NCBI GenBank assembly: GCA_964389495.1
Contig: CAYMDU010000002.1
Coordinates: 1 to 50,646, forward strand
Length of the DNA stretch: 50,646 nt
Direction: 5' to 3'
Origin: RGIG3009 sp964389495
GTDB taxonomy: Bacteria > Bacillota > Clostridia > Oscillospirales > Acutalibacteraceae
The notes below the pieces were generated by a model, which saw nothing but the letters and a program-made list of their open reading frames with translations, did not search any database and was not told the origin of the DNA. The first letter of the stretch is position 1. Each line of letters begins with the position of its first letter. Below are positions 6,511 to 15,614 of this stretch, piece after piece. The position numbers and the translations under genes are program-made.

Positions 6511-7299
6511 TTAAAGCACCCCATACGGTGCTGTGTTTTCCGGCGGCGCCACCTGCAACAAATAGTCGCGGTTTTCGCGAAGACCGCACGCCGACAATTC
6601 GGCCTGTGCCGTGGCCAGGGCCAAATCCGGCAAATTGTTTTCCCGGCTGAGGTGCCCCAGCACCAAGCGCGTGGTGCCGTCGCGCACAAACTGCGGAAGT
6701 TCACGGGCGCACGCTTCGTTTGACAAATGCCCGCGGTCGGACAGAATTCGCCGTTTCAGCGGATAAGGATAGGGCCCGTTTTCCAACATGCGAATATCGT
6801 GATTGGATTCCACATAAATCAAATCGCAACCGCGCAAATGGTCGCGAACGGTTTGGGTCATCACACCCAAATCCGTGGCCACGCCGATGCAACGGTCGTC
6901 CGGCAGGGTGATGCGATAGCCGCAGCTTTCACGGCAATCGTGCGAAGTGGGAAAGGACACAATTTGAAAATCTTCCACCGGTTGGTCGGCCGTTAGGGGC
7001 AAGCACAACGTTTCCGGTTCCAGGGCGCCAGCAGCGCGCAATGCCTCGCAGGTGCCCTGTGTGGCATACACGGGAATACGGTACCGCTTGCAAAACACAC
7101 GCAGGCCCGCAATATGGTCGGTGTGTTCGTGAGTTACCAATATGGCGCGGATACTGCCGGGGTCGATTTCGTGGTTCCACAGTGCGCGTTCTATGCGCCG
7201 GGCACTGACACCGGCATCCACCAAAATGCCGCCGTTGCCGCAGCCTATGTACAGGCAGTTTCCGCTGCTGCCGCTGAATAAAGGACAAAACCGTGCCAT
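6511..7299 (-). CDS. Metallo-beta-lactamase-fold hydrolase, YycJ/WalJ family
   Basis: 262 residues. The metal-binding motif THEHTDHIAGL and the later SFPTSHDCRES, ATDLGV, VESNHD and VLGHLSRENN elements identify the MBL-fold nuclease-like YycJ/WalJ family. Members act near cell-wall and cell-division control in Bacillota and may be DNA exonucleases. ATG 7299 has AAAGAAAGGAAC upstream. A murA terminator ends 18 bp upstream of the ATG, so expression probably depends on read-through. Confidence 0.88.
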   Translation of the reverse strand: MARFCPLFSGSSGNCLYIGCGNGGILVDAGVSARRIERALWNHEIDPGSIRAILVTHEHTDHIAGLRVFCKRYRIPVYATQGTCEALRAAGALEPETLCLPLTADQPVEDFQIVSFPTSHDCRESCGYRITLPDDRCIGVATDLGVMTQTVRDHLRGCDLIYVESNHDIRMLENGPYPYPLKRRILSDRGHLSNEACARELPQFVRDGTTRLVLGHLSRENNLPDLALATAQAELSACGLRENRDYLLQVAPPENTAPYGVL

Positions 7300-7316
7300 G
7301 TGCTGTTCCTTTCTTT

Positions 7317-7348
7317 AAAAAAGGCGCACCGCCCGCAAGCTGTGCGCC
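7317..7348 (-). terminator. Terminator or attenuator between murA and the YycJ gene
   Basis: GGCGCAC (7323-7329) pairs with GTGCGCC (7342-7348), followed on the minus strand by six T. It lies 5 bp beyond the murA stop and only 18 bp before the next start codon. Confidence 0.75.
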
Positions 7349-7353
7349 ACTGA

Positions 7354-8640
7354 TTATTGTGCCGATTGTAATGCAGGATCGTCTTCGGATAGGCGCCGAA
7401 TATCGGCGCCGAGCTGCCGCAACTTTTCCACCAAATCTTCGTAGCCGCGTTCGATGTATTGAATTTCTTCAATTTCCGTGACACCGCGAGCGGCCAAGGC
7501 CGCAATCACCATGGCGGCTCCGGCGCGCAAATCCATGGCTTTCACCGGCGCCGCTGTTAGCCGCGGCACGCCTTGAATGACAGCCAATTTGCCATCGACT
7601 TGAATTTCGGCGCCCATGCGGCGCAATTCATCCACATAGCGGAAGCGATTTTCCCAAACGCCTTCGTTGATGATGCTGGTTCCTTCGGCCATGGAGAGCA
7701 ACACCGCAATTTGCGGCTGCATATCGGTGGGAAAACCGGGGTGCGGCATGGTTTTCACATTGCAATGGCGCAAGGGACCCGAGGCTATCACGCGGATTTC
7801 TTCGTCAAATTCTTCGATTTGGGCACCCATTTCCTGCAATTTGGCGGTGATGGATTCCAAGTGCTTGGGAATCACATTGCGCACCGTGACATCGCCGCCC
7901 GTGGCCACAGCCGCCGCCATGTAGGTGCCTGCCTCGATTTGGTCGGGAATGATGGAATAGGTGGTGCCGTACAGCCGCGACACACCGCGCACTTTGATGA
8001 CATCGGTGCCGGCGCCACGGATATCGGCACCCATGGAGTTTAGGAAGTTGGCCAAATCCACAATGTGCGGTTCTTTGGCCGCGTTTTCGATGACGGTGGT
8101 ACCTTCGGCATACACGGCCGCCAACATGATGTTGACCGTGGCACCCACCGATACCATGTCGAGATACACGGAATTGCCGGTTAGTTTTTCGGCGCGGGCG
8201 CTGATCATGCCGTTTTTGAGCGGCAGCACCTGTGCCCCCAGCGAAGTGAAGCCTTTTAGGTGCTGGTCGATCGGGCGAACGCCGAAATAGCAGCCGCCCG
8301 GCATTGGCACACTGGCCTGACCGAACCGGCCGAGCAAAGCCCCGATGAAGTAGTAGGAGGCACGCATTTTTTTGGCAAGGTCGTGCGGCACTGTTTGTGT
8401 TACGATGGTGCGCGAATCGATTTCCACGGTGTGTTTATCGATACGGCGCACCAAAGCCCCCAACGATGCCAAAATTTCCAATGCGGTGTTCACATCGGCT
8501 ATATTCGGAATGTTTTCAATGCGGCACACGCCGTTGGCCAACACCGTGGCCGGCAAAATCGCCACCACGGCGTTTTTGGCGCCGCTGATATCTACGGTTC
8601 CCCGTAAGGGCCGTTCACCGCAGATGACATATTTATCCAA
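7354..8640 (-). CDS. murA: UDP-N-acetylglucosamine 1-carboxyvinyltransferase
   Basis: 428 residues. It transfers enolpyruvate from PEP to UDP-GlcNAc, the first committed step of peptidoglycan synthesis, in the cytoplasm. The start is TTG 8640 with GGGGAG 8 nt upstream; the longer open frame upstream of it is non-coding leader. Conserved features are SGAKNA near the N-terminus, the catalytic Cys in MPGGCYFGVRPIDQH (the fosfomycin target), IPDQIEAGTYM and PTDMQPQ, with the final YIERGYEDLVEKL. It is preceded by its own promoter and followed by a terminator. Bacillota often carry two paralogues (MurA/MurZ), and I cannot tell which one this is. Confidence 0.95.
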   Translation of the reverse strand: MDKYVICGERPLRGTVDISGAKNAVVAILPATVLANGVCRIENIPNIADVNTALEILASLGALVRRIDKHTVEIDSRTIVTQTVPHDLAKKMRASYYFIGALLGRFGQASVPMPGGCYFGVRPIDQHLKGFTSLGAQVLPLKNGMISARAEKLTGNSVYLDMVSVGATVNIMLAAVYAEGTTVIENAAKEPHIVDLANFLNSMGADIRGAGTDVIKVRGVSRLYGTTYSIIPDQIEAGTYMAAAVATGGDVTVRNVIPKHLESITAKLQEMGAQIEEFDEEIRVIASGPLRHCNVKTMPHPGFPTDMQPQIAVLLSMAEGTSIINEGVWENRFRYVDELRRMGAEIQVDGKLAVIQGVPRLTAAPVKAMDLRAGAAMVIAALAARGVTEIEEIQYIERGYEDLVEKLRQLGADIRRLSEDDPALQSAQ

Positions 8641-8731
8641 GGTTCCCACTCCCCGCAAGCATGATGGAAATATCGCTATGTAGGTTGGTCTGTTTGATGG
8701 GCAAAAGGCCCCCGCTTGTAATCCAATAATC

Positions 8732-8759
8732 AGTATACCATAGTTTTCGGAAAAATCAA
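8732..8759 (-). promoter_or_regulatory. Promoter of murA
   Basis: On the minus strand TTGATT (8759-8754), a 16-bp spacer and TATACT (8737-8732). Predicted start near 8725, giving a leader of about 85 nt before the TTG start codon. Confidence 0.65.
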
Positions 8760-8842
8760 ATATTTTCTGCAAATTTATCAGATTTTTTCTTTTCAACCGC
8801 CATATCTAGTATGGGCGCCAAAACAGGCAATTACACATAAAA

Positions 8843-8876
8843 GGATTTCCCAGAGGGATATTTCTCTGGGAAATCC
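8843..8876 (-). terminator. Terminator after the LUD-domain gene
   Basis: A perfect 13-bp stem (8843-8855 with 8864-8876) and an 8-nt loop, with CTTTTATG on the minus-strand side. It lies 10 bp beyond the stop at 8887. Confidence 0.75.
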
Positions 8877-8886
8877 AAAAAATTTT

Positions 8887-9546
8887 TTAAAAGCCAAGGG
8901 ATTCCGGCACCAAAATCACTTGAATACGCCCCGGCACCCGCTGCCGCCCCAGTGTTAAATAGGAACAGCAAATGCGTTCCGGGCCGGTGCATCCGTCGGT
9001 ACAATGGGGGCTGTCTACTCGGCAGCACACGCCCGTGGCGGCACACGGTGTTTGGCAATGAAGGCGTGCCGCGTTGCGCGGAGCGGCCACGGTTTTTACG
9101 CGCCGCTGGGCAGCAACCAAATCGGGAACCAGTTTGTTGCTGCCAACCACCAAAATCACCGTTCGCGGCCCATAGCACAGAGCCGCTATGCGGTTGGCGT
9201 TGCCATCGACACAATAGAGTTCGCCCTGTTCTGTCAGCGCGTTGGCCGAACACAAATAGGCATCCGCTTGCAGCCCGGCCGCCATAACCGCTTGCCGTTC
9301 TTGCTTGGTGAGATGAGGCGCATCGCGATCCAAAAAGCGATAGGTGCCGCTGCGCAGCAAGGACAGCACACCGGTTTCTTCCAGCGTGCGCGACCCGCCG
9401 ACCGCCACGGTGCTGCCAGGTTGCAACAACGACCGAACCAACGGTACCACTTCGGCAGCCGACGGCACGCAAAAGGCATTCATTTGGTTGCGGCGCAAAG
9501 CTTCGGCCACAGCTTCCAGTTTGCGCATTTCGGTTGGCGTTTCCAT
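8887..9546 (-). CDS. LUD-domain (DUF162, LutC/YkgG-like) protein
   Basis: 219 residues. The LUD signature is visible in AVGGSRTLEETGVLSLLR near residues 48-65, in YLCSANALTEQGELYCVDGNANR at about 97-119 and in VILVVGSNKLVPDL. LutC-type LUD proteins take part in lactate oxidation with LutA/LutB, but neither partner is here, and solitary clostridial LUD proteins have no settled function. A Cys-rich C-terminal part (CQTPCAATGVCCRVDSPHC and following) suggests metal or Fe-S binding. It starts 2 bp after the rpiB stop, so the two are surely co-transcribed. Confidence 0.8.
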   Translation of the reverse strand: METPTEMRKLEAVAEALRRNQMNAFCVPSAAEVVPLVRSLLQPGSTVAVGGSRTLEETGVLSLLRSGTYRFLDRDAPHLTKQERQAVMAAGLQADAYLCSANALTEQGELYCVDGNANRIAALCYGPRTVILVVGSNKLVPDLVAAQRRVKTVAAPRNAARLHCQTPCAATGVCCRVDSPHCTDGCTGPERICCSYLTLGRQRVPGRIQVILVPESLGF

Positions 9547-9548
9547 GG

Positions 9549-9995
9549 TTACAGTTCCTCGCCGTTTTCCAGTGCCGCCAGCATATCCACGCGGCGCTGA
9601 TGACGCCCGCCTTCAAATTCGGTGGTTAGAAACGCGCGGACAATCTCTTTGGCCAGTTCGGATCCGATGATACGCGCTCCCATGGCCAACATGTTAGCGT
9701 TATTGTGGCGGCGCGTGAGTTGTGCCGACAGCGGTTCGCTGCACAAGGCGCAACGAACGCCCTTTACTTTGTTGGCGGCCATGCTGACACCGATGCCGGT
9801 ACCGCAAATAACAATGCCCTTTTCGCATTCGCCCGAAGCAACCGCCCGTGCGGCGTGCGCCGCATACACCGGATAGTCCACGCTGGCGCCGGTGTCGGTT
9901 CCAAAATCATGATAATCGTAGCCCATTTCGGCCAACAACGCTTTGATTTCTTCTTTCAACGCGGGGCCGGCATGGTCACAAGCAATAGCAATCAT
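9549..9995 (-). CDS. rpiB: Ribose-5-phosphate isomerase B
   Basis: 148 residues, typical for RpiB/LacAB isomerases. It interconverts ribose 5-phosphate and ribulose 5-phosphate in the pentose phosphate pathway. Motifs are IAIACDHAGPALKEE, the catalytic Cys region GIVICGTGIGVSMAANKVKG, and RCALCSEPLSAQLTRRHNNANMLA-type sequence near residue 80-105. ATG 9995 has AAGGAGGAA upstream. A strong terminator lies 25 bp upstream of the ATG, leaving no room for a separate promoter. Confidence 0.93.
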   Translation of the reverse strand: MIAIACDHAGPALKEEIKALLAEMGYDYHDFGTDTGASVDYPVYAAHAARAVASGECEKGIVICGTGIGVSMAANKVKGVRCALCSEPLSAQLTRRHNNANMLAMGARIIGSELAKEIVRAFLTTEFEGGRHQRRVDMLAALENGEEL

Positions 9996-10019
9996 GGGGA
10001 TTCCTCCTTGATATAGAGT

Positions 10020-10051
10020 AAAAAAGGAAACGGGAGCCCGTTTCCTTTTTT
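10020..10051 (-). terminator. Terminator after ispH::S1
   Basis: A perfect 15-bp inverted repeat (10020-10034 with 10037-10051) whose A/T ends give a U-run on either strand. It separates ispH::S1 (stop at 10065) from rpiB. Confidence 0.85.
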
Positions 10052-10064
10052 GATGATGGCAGAA

Positions 10065-12113
10065 TTATTCCGCGTCTTCGGCAACTGCTTCTTCGGCAGG
10101 TGCTTCTTCGGCGGTTGCTTCCTCGGCCGGTGCTTCTTCCACAACCGGAGCATCTTCCAGCAGAGCGCGGATGGACAGACTGATGCGCTTGTGTTCGGCA
10201 TCGATGCCGGTGATCTTCACTTGCACTTCTTCGCCGACTTTCAAAGCATCTTGCGGCTTTTCGATGCGGCGGTTGGCAATTTGAGAAATGTGAATGAGAC
10301 CATCCACGCCGGGCAAAATCTGAGCGAACGCGCCGAATGTGGTCATGCCCACAATTTTGGCGGTGACAACATCGCCTTCGGCATAGGTGCTCTTGAAGAT
10401 TTCAAACGGGTTGTCTTCGGCGCGGCGATAGCCAAGAGAAATCTTGTGCTTTTCCACATCGAGATCACGAATGTACACGTCCACAACATCGCCGACATTG
10501 ACCACTTCGGACGGATGCTTGATGCGGTTCCAAGACAACTCGGAAACATGAATCATGCCGTCTACGCCACCCAAGTCAACAAACGCACCGTAGGACGTGA
10601 GCGAACGCACCGTACCGGTGTATTTCTGGCCCACTTCGGCCTGTGCAAAGAACGCTTCCTCTTTTTCTTTGCGTTCGGCACGCGCGATTTCGCGAACTGA
10701 GCCAACCGCACGACGACGGGCGTGATTGATTTCCAAAATTTTGAAACGCACGGTGGTTTTCAGCAAGGGGCTGAGATCTTCCATGCGCGCCAAAGAAGCG
10801 TGCGAAGCGGGAACAAATACTTTCACGCCGTGAGAAACAACCAGCATGCCGCCCTTGATGATGTCGGTTACGACGCCTTCCAGGACTTCGCCGCTGTCGC
10901 CGGCAGCCACAATGGTGTCCCACCCTTTTTTGGCATCTACGCGCTTTTTGGACAGCATGATGGTGCCTTCTTGATCGTTGGTGCGCATGATGAGCAATTC
11001 CAGCTCGTCGCCGATTTTCACCAGCGATGCCGGATCGGCGCCTTCGGCGGACAATTCGTCGGCCGGAATGTAGCCGGCCTGCTTACGACCGATTACTTCG
11101 ACTTGCACCTCGTTGGGAGCAATACCGACGACAATACCGTGCACTCTTTCGTCTGTAGTTAAACTTTGAAGAGATGCTTCCAGCGCCTCCTCAAAACTCA
11201 TTTCGTCAAAGGATTTGACAGGGGTGGCAGCCTCCGCTACCTCGGTTTCTTGAACTTCGCTGTTGTTGACGACCTCGGACATGGTTAAAAGTACCTCCTT
11301 TATAATATCAGCAGGCGTTGATGCCCCCGCGGTTATTCCCACGGACTGCGCGCCGACAAAATCGCTTGCCTGCAATTCAGCCGCTGTTTCTACCAGAACC
11401 GTGCGGCAATGAGGCAGGCAAACATCTCGCAACTTGGCAGTGTTTGAGCTTTGGCGTCCGCCGACAATCACCATAACATCACTTTGTTGTGACAGGGCAA
11501 CCGCTTCCGCCTGGCGGCGTGCAGTTGCGTTACATATTGTATCAAAGATTTGAAGATTTGTATAGTGCTTTTTTGAAATTTCCGAACATTTTTTCCAAAT
11601 ATCCGTATGAAATGTGGTTTGTGCGACCAAAATCAAAGGTTCTTCGCGTGCCGGTTTCCCCTGCGCTATCAATTTGAGGAGTTCTTCCTCGGTGGAAAAC
11701 ACATAGGATGCTCCCCGGCAATGTCCGCGAATACCGATGATTTCCGGGTGCTCGGCATCGCCGGCAATCAGCACCGATGTTTCGGCCGGCTGTTCGGCCA
11801 CAATGCGATGGATTTTGGCCACGAACGGACAAGTGGCATCGTGATAGGTTACTCCTTCGGCCTCCAACGAACGGTACACCGCCTCGGGAACACCGTGTGA
11901 GCGAATCACCAGCACGGCATCGTGAGGCACCTGCGACGGCGTTTCCACAATGCGAACACCCCGCTGTGCCAACTGGGTTACCATTTGCGGATTGTGAATA
12001 ATCGGGCCCAGTGTGCAAACGGTGTTTCCGTTTTCCAACAAATGGTACACCGCCTCTACGGCGCGCTTAACGCCAAAGCAAAACCCGGCCGATTCGGCCA
12101 CTTTGACTGTCAT
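10065..12113 (-). CDS. ispH: IspH fused to a four-repeat S1 RNA-binding protein
   Basis: 682 residues from ATG 12113, which overlaps the plsC stop; a GTG at 12116 is an alternative start. The N-terminal 285 residues are 4-hydroxy-3-methylbut-2-enyl diphosphate reductase, last step of the MEP isoprenoid pathway. The three Fe-S cysteines are visible in GFCFGVKRA, ATCPFVAK and ICNATARRQ. The C-terminal part holds four S1 repeats at about 325-395, 405-475, 490-560 and 575-645, then an acidic Ala/Glu repeat tail (EEAPAEEA type) encoded by near-repetitive DNA. Such an IspH::S1 fusion is known from Clostridia and takes the place of separate rpsA and ispH genes. It sits with cmk and plsC in an overlapping operon. 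Confidence 0.95.
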   Translation of the reverse strand: MTVKVAESAGFCFGVKRAVEAVYHLLENGNTVCTLGPIIHNPQMVTQLAQRGVRIVETPSQVPHDAVLVIRSHGVPEAVYRSLEAEGVTYHDATCPFVAKIHRIVAEQPAETSVLIAGDAEHPEIIGIRGHCRGASYVFSTEEELLKLIAQGKPAREEPLILVAQTTFHTDIWKKCSEISKKHYTNLQIFDTICNATARRQAEAVALSQQSDVMVIVGGRQSSNTAKLRDVCLPHCRTVLVETAAELQASDFVGAQSVGITAGASTPADIIKEVLLTMSEVVNNSEVQETEVAEAATPVKSFDEMSFEEALEASLQSLTTDERVHGIVVGIAPNEVQVEVIGRKQAGYIPADELSAEGADPASLVKIGDELELLIMRTNDQEGTIMLSKKRVDAKKGWDTIVAAGDSGEVLEGVVTDIIKGGMLVVSHGVKVFVPASHASLARMEDLSPLLKTTVRFKILEINHARRRAVGSVREIARAERKEKEEAFFAQAEVGQKYTGTVRSLTSYGAFVDLGGVDGMIHVSELSWNRIKHPSEVVNVGDVVDVYIRDLDVEKHKISLGYRRAEDNPFEIFKSTYAEGDVVTAKIVGMTTFGAFAQILPGVDGLIHISQIANRRIEKPQDALKVGEEVQVKITGIDAEHKRISLSIRALLEDAPVVEEAPAEEATAEEAPAEEAVAEDAE

Positions 12114-12745
12114 CACGCCGTCACCTCGGCGCGGTTATTTTCAATCAGTTCCCCGATAACTTCCATTAGCCGGCGGGACGCATACCGCAAATCCGGTTTT
12201 TCGCCGTCCAAATGCAAATCGGCCGGTGTTAACGGCTTTCCGTATACCACCAGGGTGCGGTGAAAGAGCCGCATTTTTTGTTGGCGCGTTACAATGGCAA
12301 CCGGCTGCACGGTGGCACCGGTTTGCGCCACGATCAGCGCGGCGCCGGATTTGGCACGCAACAGCTTTCCATCGCGCGAGCGGGTGCCTTCCGGGAAAAT
12401 GCCCATCACCTTGCCCTCTTGCACCAGCTGTTTGGCTGTGTCAATCGCACCGGTATCGCCGGTGCCGCGGTGAACGGCAAACGCCCCGAACTGCTTGCCC
12501 AAGAACCAGGCCGAAAACCGATTTTGAAACAGTTCCGCTTTGGCCATGAAGTAAATATGGCGATGCGGTTGTGCCACTTCCAAAATCACCGGATCCCAAT
12601 TGGAAATATGATTGCAGCACAGCACCGTTTTTTCGCCCTGCGGCAACCGATTTTCCTTTCCGACCACGCGCACCCGCATCAACAAACGAACCAACGGGCC
12701 AAACACATAAATAATGGTGCGTCCCAACCACATGGTATCTGTCAT
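12113..12745 (-). CDS. plsC: 1-acyl-sn-glycerol-3-phosphate acyltransferase
   Basis: 210 residues. It makes phosphatidic acid from lysophosphatidic acid at the inner membrane face. The acyltransferase motifs are complete: NHISNWD (H-x4-D), then FAVHRGTGD, FPEGTRSRDG and a VQPVAI segment. The N-terminal YVFGPLVRLLMRV is a short membrane anchor. It overlaps cmk upstream by 4 bp and touches ispH::S1 downstream, implying translational coupling. Confidence 0.92.
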   Translation of the reverse strand: MTDTMWLGRTIIYVFGPLVRLLMRVRVVGKENRLPQGEKTVLCCNHISNWDPVILEVAQPHRHIYFMAKAELFQNRFSAWFLGKQFGAFAVHRGTGDTGAIDTAKQLVQEGKVMGIFPEGTRSRDGKLLRAKSGAALIVAQTGATVQPVAIVTRQQKMRLFHRTLVVYGKPLTPADLHLDGEKPDLRYASRRLMEVIGELIENNRAEVTA

Positions 12746-13422
12746 CCTTTCAGTTGCTCGGTGATTACCTGCCGAAGCAACGCCACCGATTGTTCCAGCG
12801 AATTGCCGCTGGTATCGATTTTCACCGCATCCGGTGCCGCGCGCAACGGCGACTCCGCGCGGTGAGAATCGTTATAATCGCGTTCGCGCATATCGTTCAG
12901 CACTTCGTCGTAGGTAACCGCCAAGCCTTTTTGGCAAAGTTCTTCGTACCGACGCTGTGCCCGATCTTCCGCCGAAGCGGTGAGAAAAATTTTCACATCG
13001 GCAAACGGAAGGATTGTTGTTCCGATGTCGCGCCCGTCCATGATCACACTGTTTCGGCGCGCGGTATCCTGTTGCAATTCCAGCAAAAACTGCCGCACCG
13101 GCGCCATTGCCGACACCGCCGAAGCCGCCATGGACACTTCCGGCGTGCGAATCCGGTTGCTGACATCGTTTTCGTTCAAAAATACGCGCTGTTCCCCTTC
13201 CACATACCGCAAGGCAATGTGCAATTCACTCAACAGTGCCGTCACGGCAGCCGTGTCGTGCGGGTCGATCCCGCGATTGAGCACCGCCAAACCAACCGTG
13301 CGGTACAAAGCGCCGGTATCCACATACAGATATCCGAGATCGGCGGCCAACAGGCGAGCTATGGTGCTTTTGCCGGCACCGGACGGCCCATCAATAGCCA
13401 CGGCAATGGATTTGGTTGTCAT
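12742..13422 (-). CDS. cmk: Cytidylate kinase
   Basis: 226 residues. It phosphorylates CMP and dCMP. The P-loop GPSGAGKST lies near the N-terminus, followed by YVDTGALYR, the AVSAMAPVR region and VIMDGRDIGTTILP, all typical of bacterial Cmk. ATG 13422 has AAGGATG upstream; the longer frame upstream is the out-of-frame end of the flavoprotein gene. It is the first gene of the cmk-plsC-ispH::S1 block and overlaps plsC by 4 bp. Confidence 0.95.
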   Translation of the reverse strand: MTTKSIAVAIDGPSGAGKSTIARLLAADLGYLYVDTGALYRTVGLAVLNRGIDPHDTAAVTALLSELHIALRYVEGEQRVFLNENDVSNRIRTPEVSMAASAVSAMAPVRQFLLELQQDTARRNSVIMDGRDIGTTILPFADVKIFLTASAEDRAQRRYEELCQKGLAVTYDEVLNDMRERDYNDSHRAESPLRAAPDAVKIDTSGNSLEQSVALLRQVITEQLKG

Positions 13423-13436
13423 TTTCTCAGCATCCT

Positions 13437-14666
13437 TCAAATATGATTTCCGGCAGCAACGCCGGTGGAAAAGGCAATTTGCAAATTGTAGCCGCCGGTG
13501 TAGGCATCCACATCCAGCACTTCGCCGGCAAAGAACAACCCGCTGACCAGGCGCGACGCCATGGTTTTGCTGTGCACTTCCCGCGTGTTCACGCCACCCG
13601 CCGTTACAATCGCTTCTTCGAAAGGGCGGAACCCCACCACGGTGAGCGGAAAGGACTTGATAGCGGCGCCGAGGCGCTCGCGCGCCTCGCGGGAGAGCGA
13701 ATGGCATTTGGTTTCCCCGGCCACTTGCGCTACGCCCAGCAAAGGAGCAATCAGCGAACGCGGCAACAACGCTGCCAGCATGTTGCCGACACAGACATTG
13801 GGAGCCGCCTCCCGTTCGCGCAACAGACGGGCATCCAACTGGCCGGCAGTCAGGCCCGGCTTCATATCCAAAAACAGGGCATAGCGGTTGGGCTGCATAT
13901 GTTCCATGTGGGCGCTGGCACTGAGCACCAGCGGGCCGGACACGCCGTAGTGCGTGAACAGCAATTCTCCCAATTCGTGAAACACCGTTTTGCCGGTTAC
14001 GGTATCAACCGCGGTTACCGTGCAGTTGCGCAAAGACAACCCCTGCATATCGGCACAGCAGGTTTCCCGTATGGTCAACGGCACCAACGACGGACGAGGC
14101 GGTATGACCGTGTGACCGGCTTGGCGCGCCAATTCGTAGCCGTCGCCGGTGGAACCGGTGGCCGGATAGGAACACCCACCGGTGCACACAATCACACCGT
14201 AGGATGCCAACTGCCTGCCATCGTCCAGTTCCACACCGCAACACACGCCGTCTTCTATCAGGAGCCGCGTGACACGGCCGGTGACAAAAGCGGCCCCGTG
14301 AGCGTATCGAACCAGAGCATCCACAATATCCACCGCCTTGTCCGACACCGGAAACACGCGACGGCCGCGCTCTGTTTTGAGCGGAACACCCAGTTCGGTG
14401 AAAAGGCGCATGGTATCTTGCGGCGAAAAGGCCGAAAAGGCACTGTACAAAAAACGGCCGTTTTTCGGAACGGCGGCCACACAATCGGCCGGTGTGCAAT
14501 CGTTGGTTACATTGCAGCGGCCTTTGCCGGTGATCATCACCTTGCGCGCCGGCCGCACATTGCGTTCCACCACCGTGACACGATACCCTCGCCGCAAAGC
14601 ACATCCGGCAGCTATCAGCCCGGCGGCACCGCCGCCGACCACAATCACATGCAACGGCTCACTCAT
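13437..14666 (-). CDS. HI0933/BaiN-family NAD(P)/FAD-dependent oxidoreductase
   Basis: 409 residues. An N-terminal Rossmann FAD motif (VIVVGGGAAGLIAAG) is followed by KVMITGKGRCNVTND, CTGGCSYPATGSTGDGYELA, and the C-terminal AIVTAGGVNTREV and GLFFAGEVLDVDAYTGGYNLQ. These define the HI0933/YhiN flavoprotein family. BaiN is a characterised member acting in bile-acid dehydroxylation, but most members lie beside housekeeping genes and have no proven substrate. It overlaps the RpiR-family gene upstream by 8 bp. Confidence 0.9.
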   Translation of the reverse strand: MSEPLHVIVVGGGAAGLIAAGCALRRGYRVTVVERNVRPARKVMITGKGRCNVTNDCTPADCVAAVPKNGRFLYSAFSAFSPQDTMRLFTELGVPLKTERGRRVFPVSDKAVDIVDALVRYAHGAAFVTGRVTRLLIEDGVCCGVELDDGRQLASYGVIVCTGGCSYPATGSTGDGYELARQAGHTVIPPRPSLVPLTIRETCCADMQGLSLRNCTVTAVDTVTGKTVFHELGELLFTHYGVSGPLVLSASAHMEHMQPNRYALFLDMKPGLTAGQLDARLLREREAAPNVCVGNMLAALLPRSLIAPLLGVAQVAGETKCHSLSREARERLGAAIKSFPLTVVGFRPFEEAIVTAGGVNTREVHSKTMASRLVSGLFFAGEVLDVDAYTGGYNLQIAFSTGVAAGNHI

Positions 14667-15555
14667 GGAACTCCTCCACAGTGCTTTGCCGTTCTGCCGG
14701 CTGGTATACTTGATAGCTTTCCCAAAGCGACTCCAACTCTTTTAAATTATCGCGGTTGGCATCCATGCGTTTCAGCGAAATGGCCACTACCAACGCGTTG
14801 ATGATGCTGAGAGGCGCCACCAGGGAATCCACAATGGTGGCCATGTCGCTGTGTGCCAGCAACAGGCAGGTGGCAAAATCGGAAATGGGCGACCGCAAAC
14901 TGTCGGTGACCGCGATCACTTGGGCTCCGCGAGAATGGGCAAAATGCAACGCCTTAACGGCACGACTGGAATAGCGCGGAAAGCTGATGCCGATGATGGC
15001 ATCGTCTTGACTGACCGGAAACAGTTCTTCCAGCATTTCGGTTTCGCCCGAAGCGGAAATCAGGCGAACATCCGGAAGCAACAGTTTGAGATAGTAGGCC
15101 AAAAAATTGGCCAAAGCGCGGCAACTGCCCGCACCGAAAATGTACACACGGCGCGCCGAGGCCAGTGCCTGCACCGCTTGGTCAAACACCGCCGGATCCA
15201 GTTCTGCCAACGTTTGACGAATGTTGGCCATGTCGTAGGACATCACATTGCTCAACACTTCATCGTCGCGCATGCGGGCACGGCTGACTTCCACGCGCTG
15301 CACACTGGTTAGGCGACTGCGCACCAGCTCTTGCATGGCCTTTTGCAACCGCGGATACCCCGAAAAACCCAATTCGGTGGCAAACCGCACCACGGTGGAT
15401 TCGCTGACACCAACCGCTTCGCCAAGTGAATAGGCAGTCATAAAGGCGGCTGTGTCGTAGTGTTCCAGAATATAAGAAGCAATCAACCGTTGCCCCTTGG
15501 AAAACGCCGGCATTTGCCGAGTGATATGCGCGATGAGATCGATTTTCAACATCAT
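14659..15555 (-). CDS. MurR/RpiR-family transcriptional regulator with SIS domain
   Basis: 298 residues. An N-terminal HTH_6 helix-turn-helix (residues about 1-77, SLGEAVGVSESTVVRFATELGFSGY in two parts) precedes a SIS sugar-isomerase domain (about 125-260: VYIFGAGSCRALANFLAYYL, GISFPRYS, VIAVTDS). Such regulators sense phosphosugars, for example MurNAc-6-P or GlcNAc-6-P. The target is unknown: it is co-transcribed with the flavoprotein gene and no sugar operon adjoins it. ATG 15555 follows AAGGATTT; ATG 15552 is equally possible. Confidence 0.88.
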   Translation of the reverse strand: MMLKIDLIAHITRQMPAFSKGQRLIASYILEHYDTAAFMTAYSLGEAVGVSESTVVRFATELGFSGYPRLQKAMQELVRSRLTSVQRVEVSRARMRDDEVLSNVMSYDMANIRQTLAELDPAVFDQAVQALASARRVYIFGAGSCRALANFLAYYLKLLLPDVRLISASGETEMLEELFPVSQDDAIIGISFPRYSSRAVKALHFAHSRGAQVIAVTDSLRSPISDFATCLLLAHSDMATIVDSLVAPLSIINALVVAISLKRMDANRDNLKELESLWESYQVYQPAERQSTVEEFHE

Positions 15556-15614
15556 CAAATCCTTCTTTGCGGTAATTAAAACAGTTTACCGCTTTTTCAA
15601 AAGAAATGCAAGTC

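Noticed and set aside
10065..12113. IspH and S1 as two genes joined by error
   Set aside because: The fusion is continuous with a clean linker and is a known arrangement in Clostridia.
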